Of a DNA stretch of 64,000 bases, positions 13,257 through 24,283 are shown in pieces. How positions within the stretch are numbered: position 1 is the stretch's first letter; each line of letters starts with the position of its first letter. The stretch comes from Lithospermum erythrorhizon. Its lineage: Eukaryota > Streptophyta > Magnoliopsida > Boraginales > Boraginaceae. The stretch is taken from assembly GCA_019722365.1 (NCBI GenBank), contig JADFUC010000501.1:1488001-1552000 (forward strand). Reading direction: 5' to 3'. A program made the translations under genes and the position numbers. The notes below the pieces were generated by a model. It ran no database searches. It was not told the DNA's origin and saw nothing but the letters and a program-made list of their open reading frames with translations.

Positions 13257-14245
13257 TTGTTAGAATCTAGTATGAATTTAATCGTGATAAACACCAATTC
13301 ATACATCCCGGATTCTCAAAATAATGTAAATTAATCTAAACATAAATGACAAATTGCATTTAATACAAGAATTCTTACATTTCAACCAAGTCGATCAACC
13401 CACTCCCCACGTAGCGCCTCGCGGAAAGCCCTCAAGATTCTCTCAATACTTGTTCACACCGACGAGATGTCTCTAGATTGCACACACCAAAGAGGGAATC
13501 GAACCGAGAGTTTCGAATCACAGAGTCAGGACGAAACGTGAATTGAAGATTTCTCTGTATAGAGGGCGGTTATTTATTTTGAGGGGTGGAGGTTCGCGGA
13601 ATCTTATTTCATGAAAACTCAATCCTCTTTAAATACTCTCAAGTCCTTAAAATCTCCACTAAGCAACTCGTTAAGAAATTAGTTTAATCCGTTAACTTAA
13701 TTGCACTGCTATGAACTTAATTAAATAACGAGTTACTTGCGGAGTTGTTCATTTTAATTAACTTAACAAGTCAATTAAAATAATTAACGAAATACTATCT
13801 ATCAACTTATCAAGTTATTCATCTATTCATCATTAATCGATTAAACTCTATAAGTTTAACCAATCGATGTTCATCAACATATATATTAAATATATAAATA
13901 TCGAGAAATACATTTCAATATACAAGTCTCGTTTTAATTTCATTCATGAAATATTATTCGAATATCATCAGACGGCGGCTGACTTCTGCGCCAGATAATA
14001 AGTTTTATAATAATAATCGACCTTACTATTATTATAACGATAATTTTAGTAAGATTTAGCACCGTCATAACCCCTTAAATTATCATGAGAACCCACATTA
14101 GTAATATATACCATTACCAAGGTGAACACTAAGTTCTAGTAATCAAGCATTTAACCAACCCGGTAAATGAATCGATACACAATTGTCGCAACAGTAATAA
14201 TAAAAGTGGAATCAATTCTCATTGATTTTAACACAAATAATCACA
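13257..14245 (+). repeat. copia LTR plus 5' leader copy, inverted relative to the element beside it
   Basis: This sequence starts TGTTAGAATCTAGTATGAAT. Read on the plus strand, it matches the reverse complement of 17775-16857 over almost the whole length. Shared blocks include ATGTCTCTAGATT, TTAACTTAACAAGTCAATTA, CATGAAATATTATTCGAA, ACCCCTTAAATTATCATGAG, AAGGTGAACACTAAG and CAATTCTCATTGATTT. The match runs past the LTR into the untranslated leader and stops just before the gag start. The copies have diverged considerably, so they are old. It appears to sit within the reverse transcriptase part of the minus-strand element. Confidence 0.75.
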
Positions 14246-14289
14246 TGAACATCGCGTCGATGCCCATCAAGTGCACCACACCACCAAAT

Positions 14290-16858
14290 AATCAAGCAAG
14301 TAATATCAAGGTCACTATCCATCGTTTCATCTTTTTCTTAAATATCCATTTACTACACGGGCTTAAACTTTTTGGATGATTAATCAGATCCCAAGTTTGA
14401 TTTGACACAATAGAATTAAGTTCATTTTTAATAGTCTCCATCCAAAAATTAGCATCAATGGACTTAATTACTTCATTATAAGTTTTTGGAGCCCGTTTTA
14501 TTATGTAAGTTGAAACAAGCTCATCACTAATAAGATCGCAAGATTCAATTTCTGATAGAAAGTTTGAAATGAAGTCATTCATGAAAGCATCATTGATTAA
14601 CACGCCAAGATAAAGTACATGGGGGAACATTCTTATTCAAAGATAATACATATTCGAAGAATTCGGGCATCTCTAGCCTCGTAAATGTAACGTATCAAAA
14701 CAAAGACATAAACCTATATGCAAGGCTTATTCGGGCATACCTTAATGAATACACACAATCATAGGTCTAGGTCCAATAAGTTTGCCTTCTTAGGATCGTA
14801 AGCCTACTTTTGAAGCTAAGACCCCACACTCTCATAAAACTCGGTTGTGAGGATAACTCTTCCGCATTTCATATGAGTCTTATCTAATTTCTTATGAGGT
14901 ACTCAATTAAGAATATGACATGCAGAAAGGACTACTTCCCCCCACATTTCATCAGGAATGCCTGAACTTAAAAGCATAGCATTCATCATATTTTTCAAAG
15001 TTCGATTCTTTAGTTCAGCTTTCCCATTTTGTTGAGGTAAGTAGGGAGCACTAGTTTCGTGGATAATTCCATTCTTCTCACAAAAGTCTATTAAAGAATC
15101 AGACCCATACTCCCCACCTCGATCAGACCTAAGTATTTTGATTTTTCTATCAAGCTGATTTTCAACTTCAGTTTTAAACTTGATAAATATTTCTTCTGCC
15201 TCATTTTTATTCCTGAGTAAATATGCTCTAATATACCTTGAACAATCATCAATAAAGGCGACATAATAATATTTACCTCCTTTACTCCTAAAGGTTTTAA
15301 AATCAACTAGTCCGTATGAATTGCCGTCAGACAGATTGTCTCAAGGTTACCGCTTGCTTGGTTTCTTTGTGAATTTAAATTTCACACAAATCGACATTTA
15401 CGTAATCTCGCTTGTCGATAACGCAGAATTATAGACGTATTTCTAAGCCTCTTAATCGGCTAACATTAACATGTCCTAATCTACCACGCCAACATCCAGA
15501 GATTCGTAATATAAGGTAAGACCAAGAATATAAGGTATGAAATCATTCTTATTAACGGAAGAGTCGACATTCAGATAAACGCATCACCACTAAGATACTC
15601 TTCTTTCCTACGAATTTCTCCACTACGGTAGAGTACAACTTTCATTACCGAATACGAAGCCGCATCAAATTGCTCAAGAAGGCACCGTGAGACTGTGTTA
15701 CGACGCTGCAGTAGAACATACATAATATCAAGTAAGAGCAGTGGTCTTTCCAAGAGGCGAATTGAGAGTATCTTCCCTTTACCCATAATACCAAAGAATA
15801 AGAGAGTTACCCATATAGACAAAGTTCCATTAGCAACCTCTTCAAAATCTTGAAACATCTCTGGCACAAAGGCGCTCGTCACCGTGTCGAAAGCACCCAC
15901 CTAAGCACTGCAAAAAAAAGATTTGTTTAACCATCGCAGCGAAGAATGACATCATCTAATTCAAGAAGGGTTTGGTGAGTCTTTTGACCACTGGGTTTTT
16001 GAGGCCTGGAGTTACATAAATAGGCCTTGGTGTCCCGGTTTCCCGCACGCATAATACACCATACCTCGAATGTTTCAATCTTAGAATCTCGATGGTGGAA
16101 CTTATTCCGATTCGGGCTTCTTGGACTGCTGGTTTGTTTCATTTTAGTCTTGCCCTTGAACTCGTTAACACAAGGACCATTAAAAAGTGACCTCAATTGC
16201 TTTCAACAAGACATTAGCATTAGTAGAAGAGCGCAAGGCCACCTCAGCCGGGCCTTGTCTTTCAACTGGTTGGCTTCCCTCGGTTCTCACGCGAAGGATC
16301 AACTCGGAGCATGTCTCTCTTATTTCGAGACGATTTTTGTATTCACCCAAGAATGGGGAATTTTTTCCAACAAAACATTAGCGGTGGTGCCATTCCTCAT
16401 TTAAATTTCATCCCTTCATTTGAAACATCAAGTAATGTTTCAAGACACGAACCCGTCCATAATTGGCTCACATCAACCATCTCTTTCAATCCCAACCATT
16501 TTTCAACAACTTACTTCTTTTTACGATCATCATCCCTATATTTCTTTCTCTTCAAAGCCTTGTAACCTTAGCAAGGCATTTGTATCATGAACATATCAAA
16601 CGTATTATCAACCATATGATTCAATGCGATATCTAGCAGTTTTGTTGTCCTTCTCATATTTGACAACATCATCCTCATTCTTTTTAACCAAAAAGCAAGC
16701 AAAGAATCGGAGGTGTTTTTTTCGATGTAACCCTTTAAGGACAGTGGATCATTAAAGAGTACATAATCAATATCTATTTGTTCAAAGAACATTAGAACTT
16801 TCTGCTACCATCTCTTATAATTATTACCATCTAAAGGTTCTAACTTAGACAAATCTGT
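14290..16858 (-). mobile_element. decayed Ty1/copia gag-pol interior
   Basis: Read on the minus strand the pieces come in copia order. Gag starts near 16858 (LSKLEPLDGNNYKRW, followed at once by a TAG) and continues to about 16568. A zinc-knuckle remnant lies near 16100-16030 and a protease-region remnant at 15900-15571 (GKGKIL...LLDIMYV). Integrase spans about 15306-14900, with the catalytic blocks FIDDCSR and SDRGGEY still readable and an altered PQQNGKAEL block. The start of reverse transcriptase lies at about 14535-14320 (NFWMETIKNELNSI, KWIFKKKMK). Stops and frameshifts occur throughout, so it is non-functional. The reverse transcriptase is cut where the inverted LTR/leader copy begins. 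Confidence 0.85.
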
Positions 16859-17775
16859 GGTTGAAATCAATGAGAATCGATTCCCCTTTTATTGTGTCTG
16901 CGAAATTTCAGATCAATTTATTTACCGCTTGGTTAAACGAGATTACCGTAACTTAGTGTTCACCTTAGTAATTGTATACATTGCTGGTTCTCATGATAAT
17001 TTAAGGGGTTATGAGTTTTATTGCTGTATCTTAATTATTAATGTTATAATAATAGTAATTGGTCAATTATTATTATTATACAACTTACTATTATCTCGAG
17101 CTTCAAGGCCACATACAACGATATTTCGAATAATATTTCATGAACGAATTAAACGAGACTTCAGAGCCGAGAGATGTATCTTCAATATTTATATATTTGT
17201 CAAATATATACATTTAACATCAATTGAAAGACCTCGATAGTGACTCGTTAGTATTTTAATTGACTTGTTAAGTTAAATTAAAATAGTACAACTCAATTGT
17301 TTAATTCATTATTTGGATTAGAAGTCATAACGGTCTAATTAAATAATCCAGTTAAACCGATTTCTTAACCGCTTAACCAGCTTTAATTGGATTGATATTT
17401 CAGTTTAATAGGGATTGTGGCTCTTTTTATCATAATCATAAAAACCTACCCCCCTTAGGAAAGTTCCCTCCCCATAGAATTGTAAGAGTTTTCTTCCACT
17501 CTTATTTCATCTTCAAACCCTAGCAAGCTTCAAGATTGGTTTGTTTCCTCAAAAGGTAATCTAGAGACATCATTTCTACAATGTTCTTTGAGAGGACTTT
17601 CAAGGGGCTTTCACGGGGTTAATTGCGAGGATTCGGGGTTCGCTCGTCTCAAGGTAATATAAGAATTATTGTATTCATACATTTATATTTTTTGTATTTA
17701 GATTATGCTATTAATTGAGGATCCTGACATGACTGTGTTTATCACTTAACAAATTCATACTAGATTCTAAATAAA
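16857..17775 (-). repeat. copia 5' LTR plus leader of the minus-strand element
   Basis: This block lies directly upstream (minus-strand sense) of the gag start, as expected for the 5' LTR and leader. Its outer end reads TTTAGAATCTAGTATGAATT on the minus strand, matching the outer end of the inverted copy at 13257. I cannot place the exact LTR/leader boundary or a clear primer-binding site. Confidence 0.75.
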
Positions 17776-18419
17776 ATTCTGTGAGCCTTACTCAATTTTG
17801 ATGTATTTTATCTAGTTTGATCGTGGTGTCACATAGTTGATAGTTAATTTGATTATTTCATTTATTTATATATTCAATCATTTAATATATGAAAAAAATC
17901 AACCTATTTTATATATTTCACACGAAATTATCACTTCAATGTACTGATTTTGATGATTTGATGCTTATTTAATTGTTTCATGAATTGAAAGAGATTAAAA
18001 ACTTGACACTTTACATTTTTAATTTGAGGTAGAATCATTTTTTGATTTTATTGCAGTAGTGGTTAGAAATTTCCTCTTTAAAATTACTTAAATTAAACTG
18101 TGTGTTCATGACCTCGAGATTCATTCCATAAGCCTGCATCATTTAATACTCCAAACATTAAATTTTATCATTGCTTAATCGAAAACTAAGTGTTTTTTGA
18201 TGAAATCTCCACGGACAATACCAATAAATTACCACATGTTCAAGCCTAATCCGAGAATTTTTTGAATTTTTAGAGCCTCCAAATGGTTTTTACAAAAGTT
18301 AAATTAATCTCGAAAAATCAAAATCAAATGACTACTAAAATCTGCCGCCGAACTTCATGACATCATCCCGAAAGGCCCGGGTGTGCCGGAATTGCACGCT
18401 CCGCTCAATTCGACTTGGT

Positions 18420-18808
18420 ATTTAAAGAGAGAGATTAGATTTTTTATCATAATCATAAAAACCTTAAACCCCCTAGAAAAGCCGCCTCCCTTATGGTAGA
18501 ATTGGAAGAGTTTTCTTCCATTCTTATTTCATCTTCAAATCCCCCAAAAGTTCAAGACGGCTCGCTTCCCTCTTGAGCCAAGTAATCTGTATGACATCGG
18601 CTTCGGGTACAACAAGCTTTGAAGAGGACTTTCACGCAAGATCAGTGGCGATTGAAGCCTGCTCGCTCCGGCCAGAATGTAGTTAATTCTTATATTCATA
18701 TATTTATATTTTTGTATTTAGATTAATATACATTAATTGGCGATTCTGACGTATTTAATCGCTGGGTTATCACGAACAAATTCATACTGTATTCTAAATA
18801 ATCCTGAC
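18420..18808 (-). repeat. third, partial copy of the same copia LTR
   Basis: This segment is a direct repeat of 17405-17775. Shared blocks on the plus strand are TTTTATCATAATCATAAAAACC, split here by small indels, then GAGTTTTCTTCCA, CTTATTTCATCTTCAAA, GAGGACTTTCA, ATATTTTTGTATTTAGATTA, AACAAATTCATACT and ATTCTAAATAA. Only the outer part of the LTR is present. It could be a truncated solo LTR or a rearranged end of the neighbouring element. Confidence 0.7.
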
Positions 18809-20293
18809 GAAAACTATTACCACTAGACGACATTATTATCACTAAACCGATTTCCAAATTTATTTAATTCAATATATACGTTTTTAATGTAGCTCTCCAC
18901 ATTAATTTTTTCTTTATTGTACATGTTCCAGTACGTAGCATGTTCAAATAGTATATCGTCAGAAGATTGAAATTTGTGATAATCAAAAGTGAAGCAAAAA
19001 TTGCATACGTTAATACTTATATTATTTCACATTCTTTCTTTATCATTAAAATTAAGATAAACAAGTGTAGCGAAATACTAAAAATTCAGTCGTTGAAGTT
19101 GTTGGCTCTATTACAAAAAGTGATGCTATTACAATATCTTCCATGATAGACAACTTTTTCTCCCTGGAATATTTTCTCTTATAAGTCCTAACAAGTTTTG
19201 ATGTTTTTTTTAATGCAGTTCTTCGCACCATCTTTGTTGTAGATATGAATCGATGTAATGCTCCCCGTCCTGGATTCCAGAGTGACTAAGTAAGTTATGT
19301 AAACGACATTAGCTATCACTGAAATGGGTATTATTTTTCTGTCATACCCGGATTTATCCGGGACTGAGAACGGATAAATACTGAATTTCGGGTTATACAA
19401 TATGCAGAAAGATTCCCAAAATCCTGATCAAAATATTTAAAATTCAGATCGATACACCCGAACTTTTGAATTAAATGAGACCCAATTCTGAATTTAAATT
19501 AAATAATAAGCGATCCGTTCGCCCAAATTTTTTGAGCGATACCTGATCAACCGATAACAAAACTACCTGAGTTGTTATACACACACTCAAATAGCGCGGC
19601 CGCCACAACGACTATTTCGCCTCCCTATTTGCAAGCGTAGAGTTATGAAGTTTTATTACAGAAATTGCTATTTCACTAAAAAGCGTTACTATCACAAGGC
19701 AGACAGCTGCTCCCAAACTACTATGGACTATGGATCCACCCCAATGGCCTAATATGTTTGTATTAGTTGGGTGGTTGTTGAACCCACATATAAAACGCAA
19801 ACATTATTTATTATTCAGACTCCGGATATTCTTATGAGATAAGGCGCCGAACCGAGGAGACTGTCAGGAACTTTTCAGAGTGAGCTGCCGCTTCTTCAGG
19901 TGCTGAATTAATACTCTTTCTATCACTAAGCGATTGTCCTTTGAGAAGTTGACTTTTCAACTTTTAAATATATCAAAATATAGTTTGTTCAATATACTTT
20001 TAGTGTTAATTGGGGATAATTTCTGATTCAAATTAAAAGCTGCATATGAATAAAGAACGTAAAGTGCGTTAATCTTTTAGCATGAAAGAAAATTGGAGGA
20101 TCTTGTAGGGGACGAAGGGAGTACTAGAATTGTTATGTTGATATCAAGAAGCTGTAGAAATGTAATTGGCCTATACATTTGAGAATTAAGTTAAAAATAT
20201 GTACAACTTAAGATAGATGTATGTTATGTACTTGGTCTTGTCTTCATTGTTTTCCAATTTAGTTTGTGCAGATTCATAATTTGATGCTAAGAT
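18809..20293. other. intergenic; TIC20 upstream region
   Basis: No coding sequence is supported; the open frames here match nothing I know. A short GC-richer piece at 19840-19905 ends in CTTCTTCAG, and another acceptor-like GTGCAG lies near 20271. A non-coding first exon and leader intron for the TIC20 gene are possible but unproven. Confidence 0.35.
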
Positions 20294-21467
20294 ATGGTTT
20301 ATAGTGGATGCATTCTTGGATATGGAGGTATTACATGTGGTTCAAAATCGTATAATGTAGTATCGTCTCGGGTTCGTGGTTTGCCTGGAAAGGCTTCTCT
20401 GTCTTGCCTCAATGTAATCGGTGAACCCTATTCGAACCAGACATACTCCGCCAAAGGTGAGTCTGCGTCGATTCAAATTGATTGAAGTTCATTATATCTG
20501 TAAATTGTTTGAGGTTTGTGTGTGGATAATACAGAACTATCTAAAGTTGCCTTAATGTGCCACAGAACTATCTTCATGATCAATTAAATAGAAACGGAGG
20601 TAGTAATATGGAACTATTTTCTAATTGTATGTTCAATAATAGTGACATGTTTCCATATTTTTAACAGCATTTCCACATACCGTTTTATACTTGGTGTAAT
20701 ATTTAGAATTTTTCACTTTTCTCATGATGATATAAAGAGAATATTTATTTGTTCTTTTAGTGCAAATGAATTTTAAATTCACACTAGTTTCTTTTTATAT
20801 TGTGACTTTTCAATGTTTAGTGACAGGTATTTGGCATCCTTGCCTTTCTTTTGGCTCGTCGCATCACTTCAGAGGAGAAAAAGGTAGTTTGTACCAGACT
20901 ATACCCACGTTTCCTCAAAGTCGGGGATCCAATAATTTTGCGCCAAAGGCATCTAAGGACGTTCCATACAGTTATCGCTTCCCTGCAATGACAAAAAAGC
21001 CACAGTGGTGGTGGAGGATGTTCGCTTGCCTTCCTTATTTGATGCCTCTTCACGAGACTTGGATGTATGCTGAGACTGCATATCATCTCCATCCCTTTCT
21101 GGAGGATTTCGAGTTCTTTACATACCCATTTCTTGAAGCAATATCGAGATTGCCTGGTTGGTTTCTTATGGCATATTTCTTTGTTGCGTATCTTGGAATT
21201 GTTAGGAGAAAAGAGTGGCCTCATTTCTTTAGGTTCCATGTCGTTATGGGCATGTTGCTTGAGATTGCGCTACAAGTTATTGGTACCGTGAGTCGTTGGA
21301 TGCCACTCGCTGTCTATTGGGGAAAATTCGGAATGCACTTCTGGACTGCAGTTGCATTTGGTTATCTTTTCACAGTATTGGAGAGCATCAGATGTGCTCT
21401 TGCTGGGATGTATGCTGATATTCCCTTTGTTTGTGATGCAGCTTACATCCAAATCCCATATGATTAA
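20294..21467 (+). CDS. TIC20: TIC20-I-type chloroplast inner envelope translocon subunit
   Basis: TIC20 is a four-helix membrane protein that forms the core of the protein-conducting channel of the chloroplast inner envelope. Exon 1 is 20294-20456 and exon 2 is 20827-21467. The intron has the donor AAAG/GTGAGT and the acceptor TGACAG, and splits a glycine codon. The conceptual protein has 267 residues, near the roughly 270 usual for TIC20-I. The first 85 or so residues are serine-rich with few acidic residues and fit a transit peptide. The mature part begins with KKPQWWWR and PYLMPLHETWMYAETAYHLHP. It keeps FFVAYLGIVRRKEWPHFFRFH, split by small differences only, and ends YIQIPYD, all very conserved in this family. 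Hydrophobic segments fall at the expected four places. The gene looks intact, and nothing suggests a duplicate nearby. Confidence 0.93.
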
Positions 21468-22200
21468 TGGTAGATATATATCAATACTGAATATTTCTTG
21501 TCCACTGTTCTAGTTGAGAATTGTAACATCTTAATCAATTTGTATGGTTGCTGTGACATTCTGCTAAATGTATGAAATTGTTCTTTGAAAAATTAATCAA
21601 ATTTTGTATGGTGTATATTCTAACTTAAGTTCTAATAAACTCTGGCTTGTGCATAACTTTAGCTTTCAAAACACAACCTAAATCATGAGTTTGACCCAAT
21701 ATAATCAATGATAATGTGTTGGCATCTAACTATCTATCAACATTCATCCTACATATTTAAACAAAGATCCATATGAAAGACTTTTTAGCTTTTCTACCAA
21801 CATCAAGGTATTTCGATATCTCTAAAGAGGTTCGCATGGATAAGAGAGTCGAATTCTATATATTCTTACTTCTATAATTATAGAAAATGTGTTTTCGAAC
21901 TAATTCAAGAGTGAAGTGCAGAACAAGCAAAGATTAAAAATATTAAAAACTTCTTTAAATATAAAAGCATAGGTAGTATTCCGAATCAATTTATTTTATT
22001 CCATTACAACCAGTTTTAGCTTTTCTATCATTAACACAAAATGGATTTTTATGCTTTTTTTACTTCCAATTTTTATTGGGCTTTTGGTATGATCCTCTCA
22101 AGTCCAAACATACAATGTACTAACTCAGCCTGCTGTAATAAACCATACAAAATTTGGACATTTTAGTTCATAACATAAAATAAACTTACCATTTTTCATA
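21468..22200. other. TIC20 3' flank and intergenic sequence before the BPC gene
   Basis: The first 150 bases should be the TIC20 3' UTR (several AATAAA-like motifs occur near 21590-21640). The rest is AT-rich and should hold the BPC promoter. No other gene is visible. Confidence 0.45.
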
Positions 22201-22245
22201 AAACAAAATCCTATTATTTTCTTACATTCTCTTTCAGAGAAATTT

Positions 22246-22306
22246 ATCTCTCTCCTCTCTCATCTCTCTCCTCTCTCTCTCTTGACTTTTCTCTCTCCTC
22301 TCTCCA
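22246..22306 (+). promoter_or_regulatory. CT/GA-repeat tract in the BPC leader
   Basis: About 60 bases are almost pure CT dinucleotide with short interruptions, which read as GA repeats on the other strand. The tract lies just upstream of the inferred leader donor (CACAA/GTAAGT at 22333/22334), so it is in the 5' UTR or core promoter. BPC/BBR factors are known to bind GA repeats, so the encoded factor could bind its own gene. That last step is inference. Confidence 0.6.
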
Positions 22307-22333
22307 GAAGAGAAAAAAGCCCTAAAACCACAA

Positions 22334-23449
22334 GTAAGTTTCTTTATCTTCTCTTTCTTTTTCTCCATTTCTCTCTCACCTTCAAAAAACCTGGGCCCTT
22401 ATATATAAATAAAATTTGTCCTCATTTATATTATCCATATCCCAAAACATTGTCTTTTATTTATTTATCAAATTGTATGAATTAAAATGTGAACAATTTA
22501 TTAATAATTAAAATTAATTTGTTGGTTTTTTTCACTTGATCTATATATTGTATTATTGTCCTTGGATAATAATTGTTAGCTATGCTGGATCTGATTGTAT
22601 CTCCTTATTTTGATTCAGATCTGTATTGTAAAACTACCAAGATTGAATTTTTAGCTGAAATTAAGTTCTTTTTCAGCTTATGTTGGATTTATTTTGAAGT
22701 TGATTGAATTTAGTAATGATATGTTTATGTGTAATATGCAATTCTGTTTCCATTTGGGTAGTTGTATTTTCTTTTTAATTAACATTGCTTGGATTTTTCA
22801 GTTGGGAAAATTAAAGTGAGGAAAAAGTTTATGTGAAACTCATTGTAGATATTATTAGGGGAAAAGAGAATAGAAGTGAAGACTTTTTTGGCAGAATTGA
22901 GCTAAAGATTTAATTTTGATGTTACATTGTGTTGTGACTAACTTGAATTAATTGTGAATATGTATTTATAACAATAATCCTAGTGATGGTTATGTCCATT
23001 AACATTTACATGTCAATGCCTTTGAAGAGTCTCCGTCTAAGCGTGGTAGGGCGAGGGGGTCATATAGTATGCAACCTTAGCCTTGTTATAACAAGGAGTC
23101 TGTTTCTGAATTAACCCAAGAGTCGAGTGCAAACACTATATACTATTTCACAATAGATAAGAAGCGTATGTAGTGTGATAGGTTCTGTCTAATGTTGAAT
23201 AAAAATTGGATCTCTTGGTTCTTGATATATTGGGTGAAAGTAATTGATGTGGGAGTTTATCAGCTGAATGTGGGAGTTTATTAGCTGAATAAGGTATCTA
23301 GTATTTTATTTTGTTTATGGGGATTGATACAATGATTCTGAAAACCTCTCGGATTCTATTGGATAAAAGGTTAGGACAGGAAGTTTGGGGTTATGGTGAA
23401 GTTATCTAATTGTGCTGTTATTGTGGCCTTCATGTGTAGTTTAATTTAG
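22334..23449 (+). other. inferred 5' UTR intron of the BPC gene
   Basis: A consensus donor, GTAAGT at 22334, follows the CT-rich leader. An acceptor, TTAATTTAG at 23441-23449, sits three bases before the BPC start codon. The sequence between is AT-rich without a coding frame, and a SINE remnant lies at 23041-23135. Leader introns are common in plant BPC genes. Confidence 0.6.
23041..23135 (-). mobile_element. remnant of an Au-like tRNA-derived SINE
   Basis: Read on the minus strand, this contains AGAAACAGACTCCTTG, then AGGCTAAGGTTGCATAC and ATGACCC. This matches the remembered order of the conserved 3' half of plant Au-type SINEs (GGAAACAGCCTC, TGCAAGGTAAGGTTGC, AGACCC). An eroded B-box-like GACTC motif lies before it. 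The 5' A-box part is missing or too decayed to see. It sits in the BPC leader intron. Confidence 0.55.
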
Positions 23450-23452
23450 TCG

Positions 23453-24283
23453 ATGGATGATGATGGATTGAACATGAGGAATTGGGGTTATTACGATCCT
23501 TCTCCAAAGGGTCATCTTGGGCTTCAACTCATGTCTTCTGTGGCAGATCGAGATGTAAAGCCTTTCTTGACTGGGCGGGATAATTCTGTTATGATGCCTG
23601 GTAGTGGAGCCTTTCATCGTAGGGATGGTTCGGCTTCTGGACCACCTGATCGCATGGACTTCGTGAAGGATAGTTGGATAAACCACGGGGAGAAATTTAT
23701 CATGTATTCAAATCATTACAATGCCATGCATGTAGAACCTTTGACTTCTCAGCCTATGCAGATTCCTGATATACCAGCTAAGGATGTGCGAGCTAGTTCT
23801 GAGGAACCAGGGGTTAGAAAGGAAGTTGGTCCAGCCAAAAAAAGGACTGCTAATGCCACGCCTAAAACCCCAAAGTCAAAGAAACCCAAGACCCTTTCCA
23901 CGTCAAAGGAAAAAGGAGAAGTGTCTGTTCAGCGTGCTAAAGCACCAAAAAAGAGCATGGATGTTACAATAAATGGGATCGACATGGACATTTCTGGCAT
24001 TCCTATCCCTGTCTGCTCTTGCACGAGTGCTCCACAGCAGTGTTATCGATGGGGTTGCGGTGGATGGCAATCTGCTTGCTGCACTACGTCTATATCAATG
24101 TATCCCTTGCCTATGAGCACTAAAAGAAGGGGAGCAAGAATTGCTGGACGAAAGATGAGCCAAGGAGCTTTCAAGAAAGTTCTGGAAAAGCTTGCTTCAG
24201 AAGGCTATAATTTTGCTAACCCTATTGATTTAAGGAGTCATTGGGCAAAGCATGGTACCAATAAGTTTGTGACGATCAGGTAA
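23453..24283 (+). CDS. BPC: BASIC PENTACYSTEINE (BBR/BPC) class I transcription factor
   Basis: BPC proteins bind GA-repeat elements in plant promoters, recruit chromatin regulators and act in the nucleus. The 276-residue single coding exon starts MDDDGLNMRNWGYY, typical of class I. A basic, lysine-rich linker at residues about 127-168 fits a nuclear and nucleolar localisation signal. The C-terminal DNA-binding domain begins near residue 168 with the block ending DISGIPIPVCSC. Its cysteines are at 188, 190, 197, 202, 209 and 210, and it keeps CYRWGCGGWQSACCTT, RRGARIAGRKMSQGAFKK and the final HWAKHGTNKFVTIR. Length matches the 270-285 residues usual for class I. The start follows an inferred leader intron. 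No breaks are seen. It resembles BPC1/2/3 but I cannot separate these. Confidence 0.95.
   Translation: MDDDGLNMRNWGYYDPSPKGHLGLQLMSSVADRDVKPFLTGRDNSVMMPGSGAFHRRDGSASGPPDRMDFVKDSWINHGEKFIMYSNHYNAMHVEPLTSQPMQIPDIPAKDVRASSEEPGVRKEVGPAKKRTANATPKTPKSKKPKTLSTSKEKGEVSVQRAKAPKKSMDVTINGIDMDISGIPIPVCSCTSAPQQCYRWGCGGWQSACCTTSISMYPLPMSTKRRGARIAGRKMSQGAFKKVLEKLASEGYNFANPIDLRSHWAKHGTNKFVTIR

Noticed and set aside
20817..21239. 140-residue minus-strand open frame
   Set aside because: It is antisense to TIC20 exon 2 and has no domain.
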